A stretch of DNA of 37,255 nucleotides from Clostridia bacterium (GTDB taxonomy: Bacteria > Bacillota > Clostridia > Lachnospirales > Lachnospiraceae), in NCBI GenBank assembly GCA_910575725.1, contig CAJTFE010000043.1, positions 1-37,255 of the forward strand. The letters are read 5' to 3'. The translations under genes and the position numbers were made by a program. The notes beneath the pieces are model-generated. The model saw nothing but the letters and a program-made list of their open reading frames with translations. It was not told the DNA's origin and made no database searches. Below are positions 26,001 through 32,346 of the stretch, piece by piece. The stretch's first letter is position 1, and every line of letters starts with the position of its first letter.

Positions 26001-27523
26001 ACATGTTGAAGATAACGTCGGACGGGCGCAAGTTAGCTTTAGACCAGCGCATTATGAACCCGTTGCTTCCTGATGACCCCGGAAGCAAGGTGAACGCCTG
26101 CGTGGACAATGTATTTAGAATCTGGCAGGAGAGTACGGAAACAAAGGGCACACAGCTCATCTTTTCAGACCTCTCCACGCCGAAGGGGAGGGCGGAGCCG
26201 AAAAAGGAAGAAGCAAAAGAGGGAGCAGAGGGAGCGGAAGCTGAGGGGGAAGCCGCAGCAACGGAGGAAGAAACCATCATGGAGGCAAGCGTCTATGAGG
26301 ACATCCGCAAGAAGCTGATCGCAAAGGGAATCCCGCCGCAGGAGATCGCTTTTATCCATGATGCCAATACAGAGGCGCAGAAAGCGGAACTGTTTGCAAA
26401 AGTGCGGAATGGACAGGTGCGCGTGCTTCTCGGCAGCACACAGAAGATGGGGGCCGGAACCAACGTGCAGACAAAACTCGTAGCGTCCCATGACCTGGAC
26501 TGCCCCTGGCGTCCTGCGGATTTGGAGCAGCGCGTCGGGAGGATTGTAAGGCGCGGCAACGAGAATAAAAAGGTAAGGATTTTCCGGTATGTCACAAAGG
26601 GCACCTTTGATGCCTACACCTGGGGGCTGGTGGAGTCGAAGCAGAAATTTATCGGCCAGATCATGACCTCCAAAAGCCCGGCCCGCTCCATTGAGGATGT
26701 GGACGCCACCGCCCTGTCCTATGCGGAGGTGAAGATGCTGGCCACGGGTGATACCAGGATTAAGGAAAAAATGGATTTGGATATCCAGGTGACGAAGCTG
26801 AAAATGCTGAAATCCAACCACCAGGCGCAGCAGTACGAGATGCAGGATAAAGTGCGGGGCTATTACCCCAATAAGATAAAAGAAACCCAGCTTTACATCG
26901 ACTGCCTGAATGCCGACCTGCCGGTACTGGAGGCACATCCGGCCAAAGAAGATGCTTTTTCCATGACTGTTATGGGGACGGCATACACGGAGCGCAAGGA
27001 AGCGGGCAAGGCAATCGTGGCGGCCTGCCGTCTGATGGATGACCCAGGCAAGGAGATTGAACTTGGGGAGTACCGTGGTTTTCCCATGAAACTGTGCTTT
27101 GACGGCGCGAAATTCAAAGTGACCATGAAACAGCACCTGACCCATACGGCGGAACTTTCCGATGATGTGGTGGGGAACATTACCCGTATTAACAATGCGC
27201 TGGAGAAAATCCCCCAGAGCCTGGAACGCCACAAGGAGAATATGGCGCGCCTGCACAAAGAACTGGAAAGCGCGAAAGAGGAAGCGGAGAGGCCCTTTGC
27301 ACAGGAGGCGGAACTTCTGGAAAAATCCGCGCGTCTGGCGGAACTTAACACGGTGCTTGACAACGAGGAAAAAGGGCGCGGCGGGGAACCGGCGCGGAAG
27401 CTGGAGGAAGATGAGGGGCGGGGGAATGAAAAACCCTCCATCCTGAAAAGTTTAAAAGAATATGAGCGGCCTGCGCCGGTTCCTTATGGAGCGGAGCGCG
27501 GGCAGGAAAGGGAGGCGATCTGA
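17054..27523 (+). CDS. Giant polyvalent protein: ArdC-like, methylase, SNF2 helicase
   Basis: This 3489-residue protein starts at ATG 17054 behind AAGGAGGG. In order: an ArdC-like N-terminal domain (1-~100: W-K-Q-Y-L-D-T-A-S-R-L-Y-K-Y); a biased Asp/Arg/Gly linker (297-417) that overprints tnpV; two tandem modules, each with M-R-I then E-Y-G-T-G-G (near 501 and 725); a DUF6908-like domain (~1272-1395); a MutS-I-like segment (~1442-1500: Y-L-N-L-K-T-E-H-P-D-K-L-V-G-V-Q-V-G); a methyltransferase-like domain with motif I E-P-S-C-G-I-G (1942) and N-V-P-F (2006); and an SNF2-type helicase (GAGKT 2633, DEAH 2793, ATGTP, Q-R-V-G-R-I-V-R-R-G 3159). The C-terminus has the tail motif N-E-K-P-S-I-L-K-S-L. 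The helicase-methylase plan recalls phage P1 DarB, so an anti-restriction or establishment role is inferred. Confidence 0.9.
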   Translation: MARKLQLVSELANQTARNITRDVDGWKQYLDTASRLYKYKFDEQLLIYAQRPDATACAEMELWNEKMRRWVKAGSKGIALIRGAETGRPHLEYVFDVADTRPVRGARMPYLWEMREEHHAPVLAALENRYGEGSRKELGGGLMEIAAKAVEEACPEYLRELAYDAEGSFLEGLDQLNLEVCFRDTLTASVQYTLLTRCDLDPSDYMEDEELAGITEFSTPAVLHHLGSAASTLSMEILQEIGKVIRNYDREVMAGRQKNIQKTAENPLAKSTDIEYTKVTGQFNTLKRESKERSEDHGSTDIHKERGLSDTGADAGRGGRTGGDADREVRDAAADLPHGEPSRDVHLHAADGEADPPLTADRRTGAGAGRPDSGRDDETAGSGREPERTRSDGVGAGSQQPDGTGGGSGASGDRLQVRQEEQKNEKEQETAGDEPAVSAPAYFQLSLFPTVEEQVERISQAKTEEKTKDSAARGKKPVPEVPKGVIGRALTSGGNEKNSAMRIAAFYQKSPSVEAAAAFLQKEYGTGGKGLTVAGEKYALWFDKEGIKIAPGRTANVPGATLVTWEQAAEQVSELLEEGIYATQEILDTARGNEYQELAAKLWYLRQDLSEEAVEGGFLPHVSELYGGFPDSTEKIAGLLEEKESRDIFVSELTDFVRAYEADRGLMRFHFHNPQEILNSLFNLDIEPRQFHGTEGFEPAKGSFITEDEIDRMFMRGSGVSEGKMRIYSFFCQRHDAKERADFLKNEYGTGGGGNIGYDEWHDSKGIKFTRCDDASGFKGYDTVKMNWNQAQKRIGELIDAGRYLNPKEMAYTSEYEKIRLARSIYAFYFYCPNTPNPSNSIEWDVDAAERDFKPMLDDAKISAALYEDMLESFATVTPEESRSYGIMQRAIEDMGAYQRGEYSLFTPLPEETLRAERQKREAAKKEAKEKQDASRKEKEPLGELEAAARALAKKQKNLAKEQPGKVKERPDGQLTFDFMAVNEEDAGQADTASSKTGSDLEQIKEQEEAVLSHYDIGYGFLGNGLTVWNRLEEEHGDYKTVAHIDADRSVTFYDEGLPEAIKEQIRKVAAETQTNISAIQETPVFSTPTQAEPEIRAEEDTKASPAGKSAAELYREALSMLSDVVRQSSFYSYLRDRETDYDSAAAELDNELGFFINEIVESQPDLYDAFQSLPMFRAWMVEDILERTYQDVVTDRRDAIERHAGEPDAPEWAKETGAASVQRQAAPEDAEPIESGNTDNLLTEENRGQEKAGAGEAETQDKKKGRTLPELNYRAFMRLFPDFTGQHYTAMQLRAGEAMMPLHIEAVGSNEISIAHYYRQNGDSMADPEMTFRIDHEKGTLEPLTYQQDSMGMYQQVYPEPGRWIPKLRKDLNRFANQWFHNIEEQRYRPERAVMEADGDRKEIFYQDGKPVIKEEPAPVLEGTEKDTGTVQAETDLAPNVEEYLNLKTEHPDKLVGVQVGEYILFYGKDAEAAAPALSAKLLTREIDGLGETSVTGGRVWQAVVKDLLEHGQSVVIARPDPERGENAPYEIVKERDIADYIPLGMKLTIDGRHMEVDSIDYEKGRVSLKDLDMQGWFPIFREESVPFVRECVEQEWENDLEHGNFPEDMAQAGMDAGGQAEEAHAAPEPEKDAVYREEAETQVPDSRDMEEAKRLIEDFCLEEYNEDSVDFTNLEEVGIAYGTTENGGFEVQVNVDLIHFSFSQFVDGKCVEKRQYDSLREMIDGELAFLDYDQLIYVEPHIQEQLEAGLNEKIRWEEMQGAREGVFPTEPESADREEEEPPEMVEIEGGQVINAETVGVYSKGLPYEIVVEKLHTGPDRSNFRITDDSLGEGGQKTKYQNNIAAIRTLKQIEAENRLATPQEQEVLSKYVGWGGLYQAFDADNQKWGKEYGELKELLTPEEYESARSTVLNAHYTSPVVIKAMYEAVKRMGFKPGNILEPSCGIGNFFGLVPEEFEKSNLYGVELDSLTGRIAKQLYQKADITVGGFETTDHPGDFFDLAVGNVPFGEYKVHDRQYDKQNLLIHDYFLTKTLDKVRPGGVVAFITSKGTMDKANGRVREALAQKADLLGAVRLPNNAFKANAGTEVTADILFFQKRGSAPEKLPDWVNVGQTEDGVPLNNYYLQHPEMVLGRMAFWENMYGNATETACIPLEGADLKKQLAEAVTHIGAPDQELLHMDAPEQEGKEKEETIPADPQVRNFSFAEKDGKLYFRENSRMKRMEVGKMPAARIRGMIAIRDSARQLIDLQLNGADDAQIGKEQERLNTLYDNFQKKYGLLNSAGNRLAFRQDSSYPLLCSLEVLDEEGNLKRKADMFTKRTIQHRQSVTSVDTAVEALGVSIGERACVDLGFMASLMGGSDKIPQIISDLKGIIFKDPDSGPAVISEENTDWQKGWQTADEYLSGNVRKKLERAKKAAEEYPEFAANVEALTAVQPKDLTAPEISVRIGAPWIDTKYYRQFLFELLQTPGRLQNGRIDVMYSDVTGEWRIKGKSEDSITNTRVHTTYGTKRINAYEIFEASLNQRSVQIFDTHTDIEGKETRVLNEKETAIAQQKQDAMKEAFHDWIFKDPDRRADLCGIYNKLFNSTRPREYDGRHINFIGMNPEIKLEPHQRNAVARILYGGNSLLAHVVGAGKTYEMIAAAMESKRLGLCKKSIMVVPNHLTEQWGGDFLTLYPGAKVLVATKKDFEPKNRKKFCARIATGDYDAVIIGHSQFEKIPISPERQAAIIQGQIDEIVDAIAEAKANKEEKFTVKQMEKTKKNLEAKIKKLYDKKKDDTVTFEELGVDRLFVDEAHSFKNLYMHTKMRNVAGISQTDAQKSSDMFAKCRYMDEITGGRGVVFATGTPVSNSMVELYTMMRYLQYSMLEEGYRDSTGKVRSLKHFDNWAATFGEQVTAVELKPEGTGFRLKTRFARFYNLPELINRWKEAADIQTADMLKLPVPEAEYITIQTEPSQAQKAMVQSLAERAEKIRKEKIDPRIDNMLKITSDGRKLALDQRIMNPLLPDDPGSKVNACVDNVFRIWQESTETKGTQLIFSDLSTPKGRAEPKKEEAKEGAEGAEAEGEAAATEEETIMEASVYEDIRKKLIAKGIPPQEIAFIHDANTEAQKAELFAKVRNGQVRVLLGSTQKMGAGTNVQTKLVASHDLDCPWRPADLEQRVGRIVRRGNENKKVRIFRYVTKGTFDAYTWGLVESKQKFIGQIMTSKSPARSIEDVDATALSYAEVKMLATGDTRIKEKMDLDIQVTKLKMLKSNHQAQQYEMQDKVRGYYPNKIKETQLYIDCLNADLPVLEAHPAKEDAFSMTVMGTAYTERKEAGKAIVAACRLMDDPGKEIELGEYRGFPMKLCFDGAKFKVTMKQHLTHTAELSDDVVGNITRINNALEKIPQSLERHKENMARLHKELESAKEEAERPFAQEAELLEKSARLAELNTVLDNEEKGRGGEPARKLEEDEGRGNEKPSILKSLKEYERPAPVPYGAERGQEREAI
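17943..18305 (+). CDS. tnpV: TnpV-family protein, overprinted inside the giant gene
   Basis: This 120-residue ORF lies entirely within the giant gene, shifted +1 to it. It starts at ATG 17943 behind AAGGAG (17930-17935). It begins MAALTYIKNGDYQIPELMLD and shows the TnpV pattern: I-G-K-Y-G-M-L-R-Q, Y-T-S-M-L-L-T-G-R-L, the block HLRQIDGQAQEQVDRTVAEM, M-A-W-V-Q-A-V-N-S-L, and I-V-Y at the end. TnpV proteins are small transposon-encoded proteins of unclear function. The giant frame across the same bases is low-complexity (Asp, Arg, Gly, Ala), as expected when the other frame is the constrained one. Recognition of the family is by eye. Confidence 0.72.
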   Translation: MAALTYIKNGDYQIPELMLDGEEELEEMPIGKYGMLRQTFLMENHHGTYTSMLLTGRLIPHLRQIDGQAQEQVDRTVAEMMKQQGVDESLKERDQMAWVQAVNSLTAQAEEAVLQEIVYR

Positions 27524-27861
27524 TGCGGAAAGAGGAGGGGCGCACCATCGGGCTTTACTTTATGGTAAGCCCGGAGGAAATGGCCCTGATCAGGAAAAAG
27601 ATGGAACAGGCAGGCACAAAGAACAAACGTGCCTACCTGCGGAAGATGGCGGTTGACGGCTATATCGTCAATCTGGATATGGGGAGCGTGAAGGAGCTTA
27701 CAAAACTTCTGCGCTCCCTGGCGGCAAACACAAACCAGATTGCCCGCCGCTGTAACGAGACGCGCAGCCTTTACGCTGAGGATGTAGAGGATCTGCGGAA
27801 AGGCTATGCGGCGGCACAGGCGGGGCTTCTGGAACTGTTAAGGAAATTTGCAAGCCTGTAG
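27523..27861 (+). CDS. mobC: MobC-family relaxosome protein
   Basis: This 112-residue protein starts at an ATG that shares one base with the giant gene's stop (TGATG). It matches the bacterial MobC family: N-terminal R-T-I-G-L-Y-F-M-V-S-P-E-E, then R-A-Y-L-R-K-M-A-V-D-G-Y, and the family block L-A-A-N-T-N-Q-I-A-R-R-C-N-E. MobC proteins bind oriT and help the relaxase nick. The relaxase lies two genes downstream. A terminator follows directly after the stop. Confidence 0.9.
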   Translation: MRKEEGRTIGLYFMVSPEEMALIRKKMEQAGTKNKRAYLRKMAVDGYIVNLDMGSVKELTKLLRSLAANTNQIARRCNETRSLYAEDVEDLRKGYAAAQAGLLELLRKFASL

Positions 27862-27869
27862 GGACATAC

Positions 27870-27906
27870 GGGCGCAGGGATTAGCTTCTCTGCGCCCACT
27901 TTTTTT
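27870..27906 (+). terminator. Intrinsic terminator between mobC and the Toprim gene
   Basis: The stem GGGCGCAG (27870-27877) pairs with CTGCGCCC (27890-27897) around a 12-base loop, followed by a run of T residues (27900-27906). It lies only 5 bases before the ribosome site of the next gene, so the downstream genes depend on read-through or another promoter. Confidence 0.85.
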
Positions 27907-27925
27907 ATTTGGAGGTGATAGGGAT

Positions 27926-28903
27926 ATGCCGGGAGTGACAAAGGAACAGATCGCACGGGCGAAGGAATGGGATTTACTGTCTTATTTACAGGCTTTTGAG
28001 CCGCAGGAATTACGAAAATGCGGAGGAAGGGAATACCGGACCGTGACCCATGACAGCCTGAAAATCTCCAACGGCAAATGGAACTGGCACAGCCGGGGGA
28101 TCGGGGGCAGGACGGCGTTAGATTATCTGGTCAAGGTGCGCGGCATGGATTTTGTTTCAGCGGTGGAGACGCTCTGCGGGGAACGGGGTGCGGCTGTCCG
28201 GACGCCCTCTGAGATTCCATCCGGAGAGAAACCCGGAAAGCCGTTTACACTGCCGCAGGAAAACCGGTGCGGGACGGCGGCAGTGTCCTATCTGCTGGGC
28301 AGGGGGATTGATGCGGAAGTGATCAGCCAGTGCATCAGGGAAGGGATTCTGTATGAGTCCCGCGGCTACCATAACTGTGTCTTTGTGGGAAAAGACAGTG
28401 CGGGGAAAGCGCGTTATGCCTGCCTGCGCGGGATATACGGCACTTTTAAAAATGATGTGGACGGGAGCGATAAGCGTTACAGTTTTTCGCTGCCCTCTGC
28501 GGAGAAAGACAGCCCCTATGTTGCCGTGACGGAAAGCCCCATTGACGCGCTTTCCGTAGCGTCCTTACTTAAAATGCAGGGGGAGGACTGGACGAAGAAC
28601 CATTACCTTTCCCTGGGCGGCACGGCTCCCCGTGCGCTGCTTGGGTTCCTGCATGACCATCCGGCTGTCAACTGCATCAGCCTGTGCCTGGATAATGACA
28701 GGGCAGGGCTTTCCGGCATGGAGAAAATCAGGGAGGCGCTAAAGGAAGATGCAGAACTTTCCCGGCGCGTCAGGGTGGTCGTGGATAACCCGCCGCCCGA
28801 TTTCGGTGGGAAAGACTATAATGAGCTGTTGCAGAAAGCAGCCGCCAGGTATGCGGCGGCAAAAAGGGAAAAGACAAAGCCGGGCTGCGGCATGGAAAAA
28901 TAA
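27926..28903 (+). CDS. DUF3991 and Toprim domain primase-like protein
   Basis: This 325-residue protein starts at ATG 27926 behind GGAGGTGATAGGG. The N-terminal region has a primase-like domain (W-N-W-H-S-R-G-I-G-G-R-T-A-L-D-Y, residues ~53-67). The DUF3991 region spans ~118-180 (Y-L-L-G-R-G-I-D, then Y-H-N-C-V-F-V-G). The Toprim fold is marked by V-T-E-S-P-I-D-A-L (201-209) and L-D-N-D-R-A-G (~257-263), holding the metal-binding Glu and Asp residues. Such proteins accompany relaxases in Tn1549-type ICEs and may prime complementary strand synthesis after transfer (inference from the fold). Confidence 0.88.
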   Translation: MPGVTKEQIARAKEWDLLSYLQAFEPQELRKCGGREYRTVTHDSLKISNGKWNWHSRGIGGRTALDYLVKVRGMDFVSAVETLCGERGAAVRTPSEIPSGEKPGKPFTLPQENRCGTAAVSYLLGRGIDAEVISQCIREGILYESRGYHNCVFVGKDSAGKARYACLRGIYGTFKNDVDGSDKRYSFSLPSAEKDSPYVAVTESPIDALSVASLLKMQGEDWTKNHYLSLGGTAPRALLGFLHDHPAVNCISLCLDNDRAGLSGMEKIREALKEDAELSRRVRVVVDNPPPDFGGKDYNELLQKAAARYAAAKREKTKPGCGMEK

Positions 28904-28923
28904 AAAGGAAGGGGGATACGGAT

Positions 28924-30327
28924 ATGGCAATTTCAGACCTGCTCCCACGGAAGGCAATGGGGAGCAAGACGCGGGGGCAGACGCTCCATGACCGGCTGGA
29001 TTATGACCAGAAAAAGGAAAAGACCGAGGACGGGGAATTGGTATCGTCCTATATGTGCTGCCCGGAAACCGCCGCTGAAGAATTTGAGATGAGCAAACTG
29101 ATCTACGAAACGTCCACCGGGCGGAGCCAGCCGAAAGACAGGGATATCATTGCCTACCGTATCATCCAGTCCTTCAAGCCGGGGGAGATCACGCCGGAGG
29201 AAGCGAATAAGCTGGGGTATGAACTGGCGATGAAATTTACAAAAGGGAAGCATCAGTTTATTGTTTCAACCCATGTGGATAAAGCCCACATCCATAACCA
29301 TGTGGAGTTTAACAGCACCAATTTAGAGTGTGACGGCAAATTCAACAATTATAAAAATTCCTCGTTCGCCCTGCGCAGGCTCAATGACCAGATATGCAGG
29401 GAACACGGTTATTCCGTGATCGAAAACCCGAAAGCGAAAGGGCAGCGGTATCAGGAAAAAGCGGCGGCAAAACGGGGGCGCAGCTTTAAGGAAAGGCTGC
29501 GGCAGACGATTGACGGGGCGCTTCCCGGATGCAGGGATTTTGAAGAATTTTTATCCCGTATGCGGGCAGAGGGATATGAGATCAAGCGCCGGGGAAAGTC
29601 TTTGGAGTTCCGTGCGCCGGGGCAGGAGAATTTCACTCGTTCTTTCCGTCTGGGGGAGGACTATACGGAGGCCGCATTAAAGGAACGGATCGGCAAAGCC
29701 CGCACCGGGACGGAGACAAAATCAAAAGGCCAGACAGCAGCAAGGGATGTCAACCTCCTTGTGGATATCCAGGCAAAAATGCAGGCAGGAAAAGGGAAAG
29801 GCTATGAACGGTGGGCGAAAGTTTTCAACCTGAAAGAAGCGGCAAAGACTTTAAATTTCCTTGTGGAGAACGGCGTGGCCGATTATGGGGAACTGGCGGC
29901 GCGGGCAGATGCTGCCGGGGAAAAATTTGATGCGCTTTCTGTCCGCATCAGGCAGCTTGAGGGGCGCATGGCCGGGAACGCGCAGTTAAAAACGCACATC
30001 ATCAATTACTCCAAAACGCGGGAGGTTTATAAGGAATATAAGAAGTCGCGCCACAAAAAAGAATACCTTGCCGGACACGCGGAAGAAATTAAAAAGCATG
30101 AGGCGGCAAAGGCGGCCTTTGATGCGCTGGATGGAAAGCCGATACCGAAAGTGGCACAATTATCTCAAGAATATGCCGCGCTCCTGGCAGAGAAAAAAGA
30201 GTGCTATGAGGAATATAAGGCGGCGCGGAAAGAAATGGTAGATTACCAGACGGCGAAGCACAATGTTGATATTATTTTAGGTCTGGAACCGCAGGAAGCG
30301 GAGAAGAAAAAAGAAACGGAACGCTGA
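28924..30327 (+). CDS. MOBP-type relaxase / mobilization nuclease
   Basis: This 467-residue relaxase would nick oriT and lead the transferred strand into the recipient. The metal-binding motif is STHVDKAHIHNHVEF, with His117, His122, His124 and His126. Tyr27 in R-L-D-Y-D-Q-K-K is the best candidate for the nicking tyrosine by position. The C-terminal half (270-467) is helical and highly charged, with coiled-coil character. It is preceded by AAGGAAGGGGG and lies 20 bases after the Toprim gene. It does not carry the C-terminal tail motif seen in five other proteins here. Confidence 0.93.
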   Translation: MAISDLLPRKAMGSKTRGQTLHDRLDYDQKKEKTEDGELVSSYMCCPETAAEEFEMSKLIYETSTGRSQPKDRDIIAYRIIQSFKPGEITPEEANKLGYELAMKFTKGKHQFIVSTHVDKAHIHNHVEFNSTNLECDGKFNNYKNSSFALRRLNDQICREHGYSVIENPKAKGQRYQEKAAAKRGRSFKERLRQTIDGALPGCRDFEEFLSRMRAEGYEIKRRGKSLEFRAPGQENFTRSFRLGEDYTEAALKERIGKARTGTETKSKGQTAARDVNLLVDIQAKMQAGKGKGYERWAKVFNLKEAAKTLNFLVENGVADYGELAARADAAGEKFDALSVRIRQLEGRMAGNAQLKTHIINYSKTREVYKEYKKSRHKKEYLAGHAEEIKKHEAAKAAFDALDGKPIPKVAQLSQEYAALLAEKKECYEEYKAARKEMVDYQTAKHNVDIILGLEPQEAEKKKETER

Positions 30328-30331
30328 CAGT

Positions 30332-30381
30332 AAAAAAAGAGGAAACCAGAGGGGATTGCCCTTTTGGTTTCCTCTTTTTTT
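30332..30381. terminator. Bidirectional terminator after the relaxase
   Basis: The stem GAGGAAACCA (30339-30348) pairs perfectly with TGGTTTCCTC (30365-30374). A tracts precede it and T tracts follow it, so it can terminate in both directions: the transfer operon from the left and the small reverse gene from the right. Confidence 0.85.
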
Positions 30382-30421
30382 ATTGCTCTTTTTCAGGAAA
30401 TGGCGGCTGCGGGGAATGGTA

Positions 30422-30646
30422 TCATTTTTCGGAAGATTGCGAATTTAGTATTGCTTCCGCTTTATCTGCGCGTTCATGCTCCCGCTTCCACAATTCTTCA
30501 TTTATCTCTATGCTCTTGCCCCAGGAAAGGAGCGTTATAAAGAGGGCAGTCCGTAAATCTTCTTCGGGAATCTGTGCGACGGCGGACATAAGTTCATCAC
30601 GGTCGGTTATCCCGGATAACGATTTGAAATCTTCATAAGTGAACAT
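30422..30646 (-). CDS. Small acidic protein, unknown function
   Basis: On the reverse strand, this 74-residue product starts at the ATG at 30646, 7 bases after GGAGG; a start 5 codons earlier is less likely. It begins MFTYEDFKSLSGITDRDELM and continues with V-A-Q-I-P-E-E-D-L-R-T-A-L-F-I-T-L. It is helical and soluble. It has its own promoter (30676-30704) and ends at the bidirectional terminator, so it is a single-gene unit. I do not recognise the family. Confidence 0.65.
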   Translation of the reverse strand: MFTYEDFKSLSGITDRDELMSAVAQIPEEDLRTALFITLLSWGKSIEINEELWKREHERADKAEAILNSQSSEK

Positions 30647-30675
30647 GTTTTTTCCTCCCATGTATGATAGGCTTT

Positions 30676-30704
30676 ATTATAATGGTGGATTGGGAAAAAA
30701 GCAA
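30676..30704 (-). promoter_or_regulatory. Promoter of the small reverse gene
   Basis: Read on the reverse strand, -35 TTGCTT (30699-30704) and -10 TATAAT (30676-30681) are 17 bases apart and about 30 bases upstream of the start at 30646. Confidence 0.65.
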
Positions 30705-30719
30705 GAAACCGCAGACTTG

Positions 30720-31020
30720 ATTCTGCCTGTGCTATAAAAGGAACATAAGTTTTTCCTTCCTGCGCGGAGGTGCGGGAAGCAGCGACCGCATGGGAGAAAA
30801 CTCAGGCTGTGCATGAGTGGAAAGCCACGCCGCAAGGCGTGTTCGCAAAAGAACGAAAGTGATTTTTGCCGGGGATTGGGGTGTCCCCAACAAGCATAGC
30901 GAGGCACCGTAAGGTGCCGGAGCGGGGATAGCGATATTCGTAAAGAATATCGTTATCCATTGCTTGCCACTGCTAAAATTACTGGTTATAAAAAACCCGT
31001 GTTCATTTTTGAACCCTCTG
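30720..31020. other. Hairpin-rich non-coding region; candidate oriT or structured RNA
   Basis: No convincing gene lies here. Perfect or near-perfect hairpins follow each other: CACGCC-GCAA-GGCGTG (30826-30841); TTGGGG-TGT-CCCCAA (30876-30890); GGCACC-GTAA-GGTGCC (30903-30918); and a long stem at 30926-30958, with CGATATTC/GAATATCG at its core and outer pairs that include one G-U if read as plus-strand RNA. CAAGCA (30891-30896) can also pair with TGCTTG (30961-30966) and enclose the last two hairpins. Two loops are GNRA type. It lies downstream of the relaxase, between two reverse genes. An origin of transfer or a folded RNA are the two main readings. Confidence 0.5.
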
Positions 31021-31027
31021 AACCCAC

Positions 31028-32344
31028 TCATATTTTCAGCACCACATCTACATAAAACTCCGTTCCGCTGTTGGAAGCCTGTGCCGAACCGCCGTACTTT
31101 TCTGCTGCTGCTGCAATGGCAGCAAGCCCGATCCCGTTTCCGCCGTGCTTCGTGGAACGGTAGCCGTCCTTCCCTTTCCGCACCCTGCCGTCAAAGTTGT
31201 TGGTGGAAACGATGTACAGACTGCTTTTATGGCGGATTTCCGTGGTCAGGCAGAAATACCGCCTGCCCTCCGGCACGGTAAGGCACCCGTCGATGGCGTT
31301 CTCTATCAGGTTCCCGAACAGGGAAACGATGTCAAGTTCATTGGCAGGCGTAAGCTCCGGCAGTTCAATATGCCAGTCTGTGTCTATGCCTGCTGAAACA
31401 GCTATCTCGTGATAGTGGCTAAACAGCGCATTGAGGGCAGCGCTGGCACAGTAATTTGAGGGTGCATTTTCCGCAAGGCTGACCTCGTATGTCGCAAGAT
31501 GTGTCTGGATGCTGCCGATGTCCCCTTTTTCTGCAAGGGAAGAAAGCAGGCGCACGGAATGGCGGAAGTCATGCCGCAGACGTGCAGTCTGACGCATATG
31601 CTCCTGCAATGTCCGGTACTGGCGTGCCTGCATTTCAAGAAGCTGTGTGTGTTCCTTCAGCTCGGCGTGTTCCAGTATAACGCTTGTCCCCAGGTAAAGG
31701 AGCACATAAATTGCTGTAAGGATTGCAAACAGGCAGCCCTCCAGTAGCAGGAAAAGGGAAAACATACGCCCTGTATGGAGGGTGCTGTAGGACTGGGGGA
31801 CAGCCGCTATATTGAAGAACAGAAAGACAGAGGACAATATGACGGTGGAGTACCATATCTTTGGAGTGTCCAGACAGTCGATAATCCTGAAAAAAAGCCC
31901 GCAGGCAGGCTGTGCGAAAGCGGCGGCAACCAGACAGGAAAGCACAAGCCGGAAAAAAGCCGCTTCCACAGAGAAGTCCGCCGCACCCGACGCCGGATGA
32001 AGAAAAGCGTCAAAGGCATAGGCGAACTGTGCCGGAAAGGTATGGACGGCACAGACACCCACATAGACGGCAAGGCATTTTGGCAGGCTTGCTGTCACGG
32101 TGCAGCGGTATGGGAAAAAGAACAGGATGAGGGACGGCAGGAGGATGATATTTACATCAATCCGCAGTAAGACGCTTAAAGCGGAGCAGAGAAAAGCATA
32201 TGGGAGCAGGACAGCCATGAATAGTGCGGCTGTCTTACGCAGGGTGTACTTCATCTGGTTCTTCATTACATAATAGCAGGATGCCCCCGAAGGAAGCAGT
32301 ACCAGAAGCACCAGCAGCGCCGATAACCATTTTTCCATATCCAT
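31028..32344 (-). CDS. Agr-type GHKL sensor histidine kinase
   Basis: This 438-residue membrane kinase has several hydrophobic segments in residues 5-225, a dimerisation helix with the phospho-acceptor His258 in R-L-R-H-D-F-R-H, the N-box N-L-I-E-N-A-I-D-G (345-353) and the G-box H-G-G-N-G-I-G-L (400-407). It lacks the usual conserved domains of classical kinases and fits the AgrC-like GHKL group, which often sense peptides. It starts at ATG 32344, 2 bases after the stop of the regulator gene. No AgrB- or AgrD-like gene is visible nearby, so the signal is unknown. Confidence 0.88.
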   Translation of the reverse strand: MDMEKWLSALLVLLVLLPSGASCYYVMKNQMKYTLRKTAALFMAVLLPYAFLCSALSVLLRIDVNIILLPSLILFFFPYRCTVTASLPKCLAVYVGVCAVHTFPAQFAYAFDAFLHPASGAADFSVEAAFFRLVLSCLVAAAFAQPACGLFFRIIDCLDTPKIWYSTVILSSVFLFFNIAAVPQSYSTLHTGRMFSLFLLLEGCLFAILTAIYVLLYLGTSVILEHAELKEHTQLLEMQARQYRTLQEHMRQTARLRHDFRHSVRLLSSLAEKGDIGSIQTHLATYEVSLAENAPSNYCASAALNALFSHYHEIAVSAGIDTDWHIELPELTPANELDIVSLFGNLIENAIDGCLTVPEGRRYFCLTTEIRHKSSLYIVSTNNFDGRVRKGKDGYRSTKHGGNGIGLAAIAAAAEKYGGSAQASNSGTEFYVDVVLKI

Positions 32345-32346
32345 GT

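Noticed and set aside
26165..27256. Reverse-strand ORF of 363 codons inside the giant gene
   Set aside because: Antisense shadow with no recognisable domain. The forward frame there is a conserved helicase.
31020..31030. Strong terminator for the kinase operon
   Set aside because: Only a 4-base-pair hairpin near 31001-31014 followed by T residues on the reverse strand; too weak to call.
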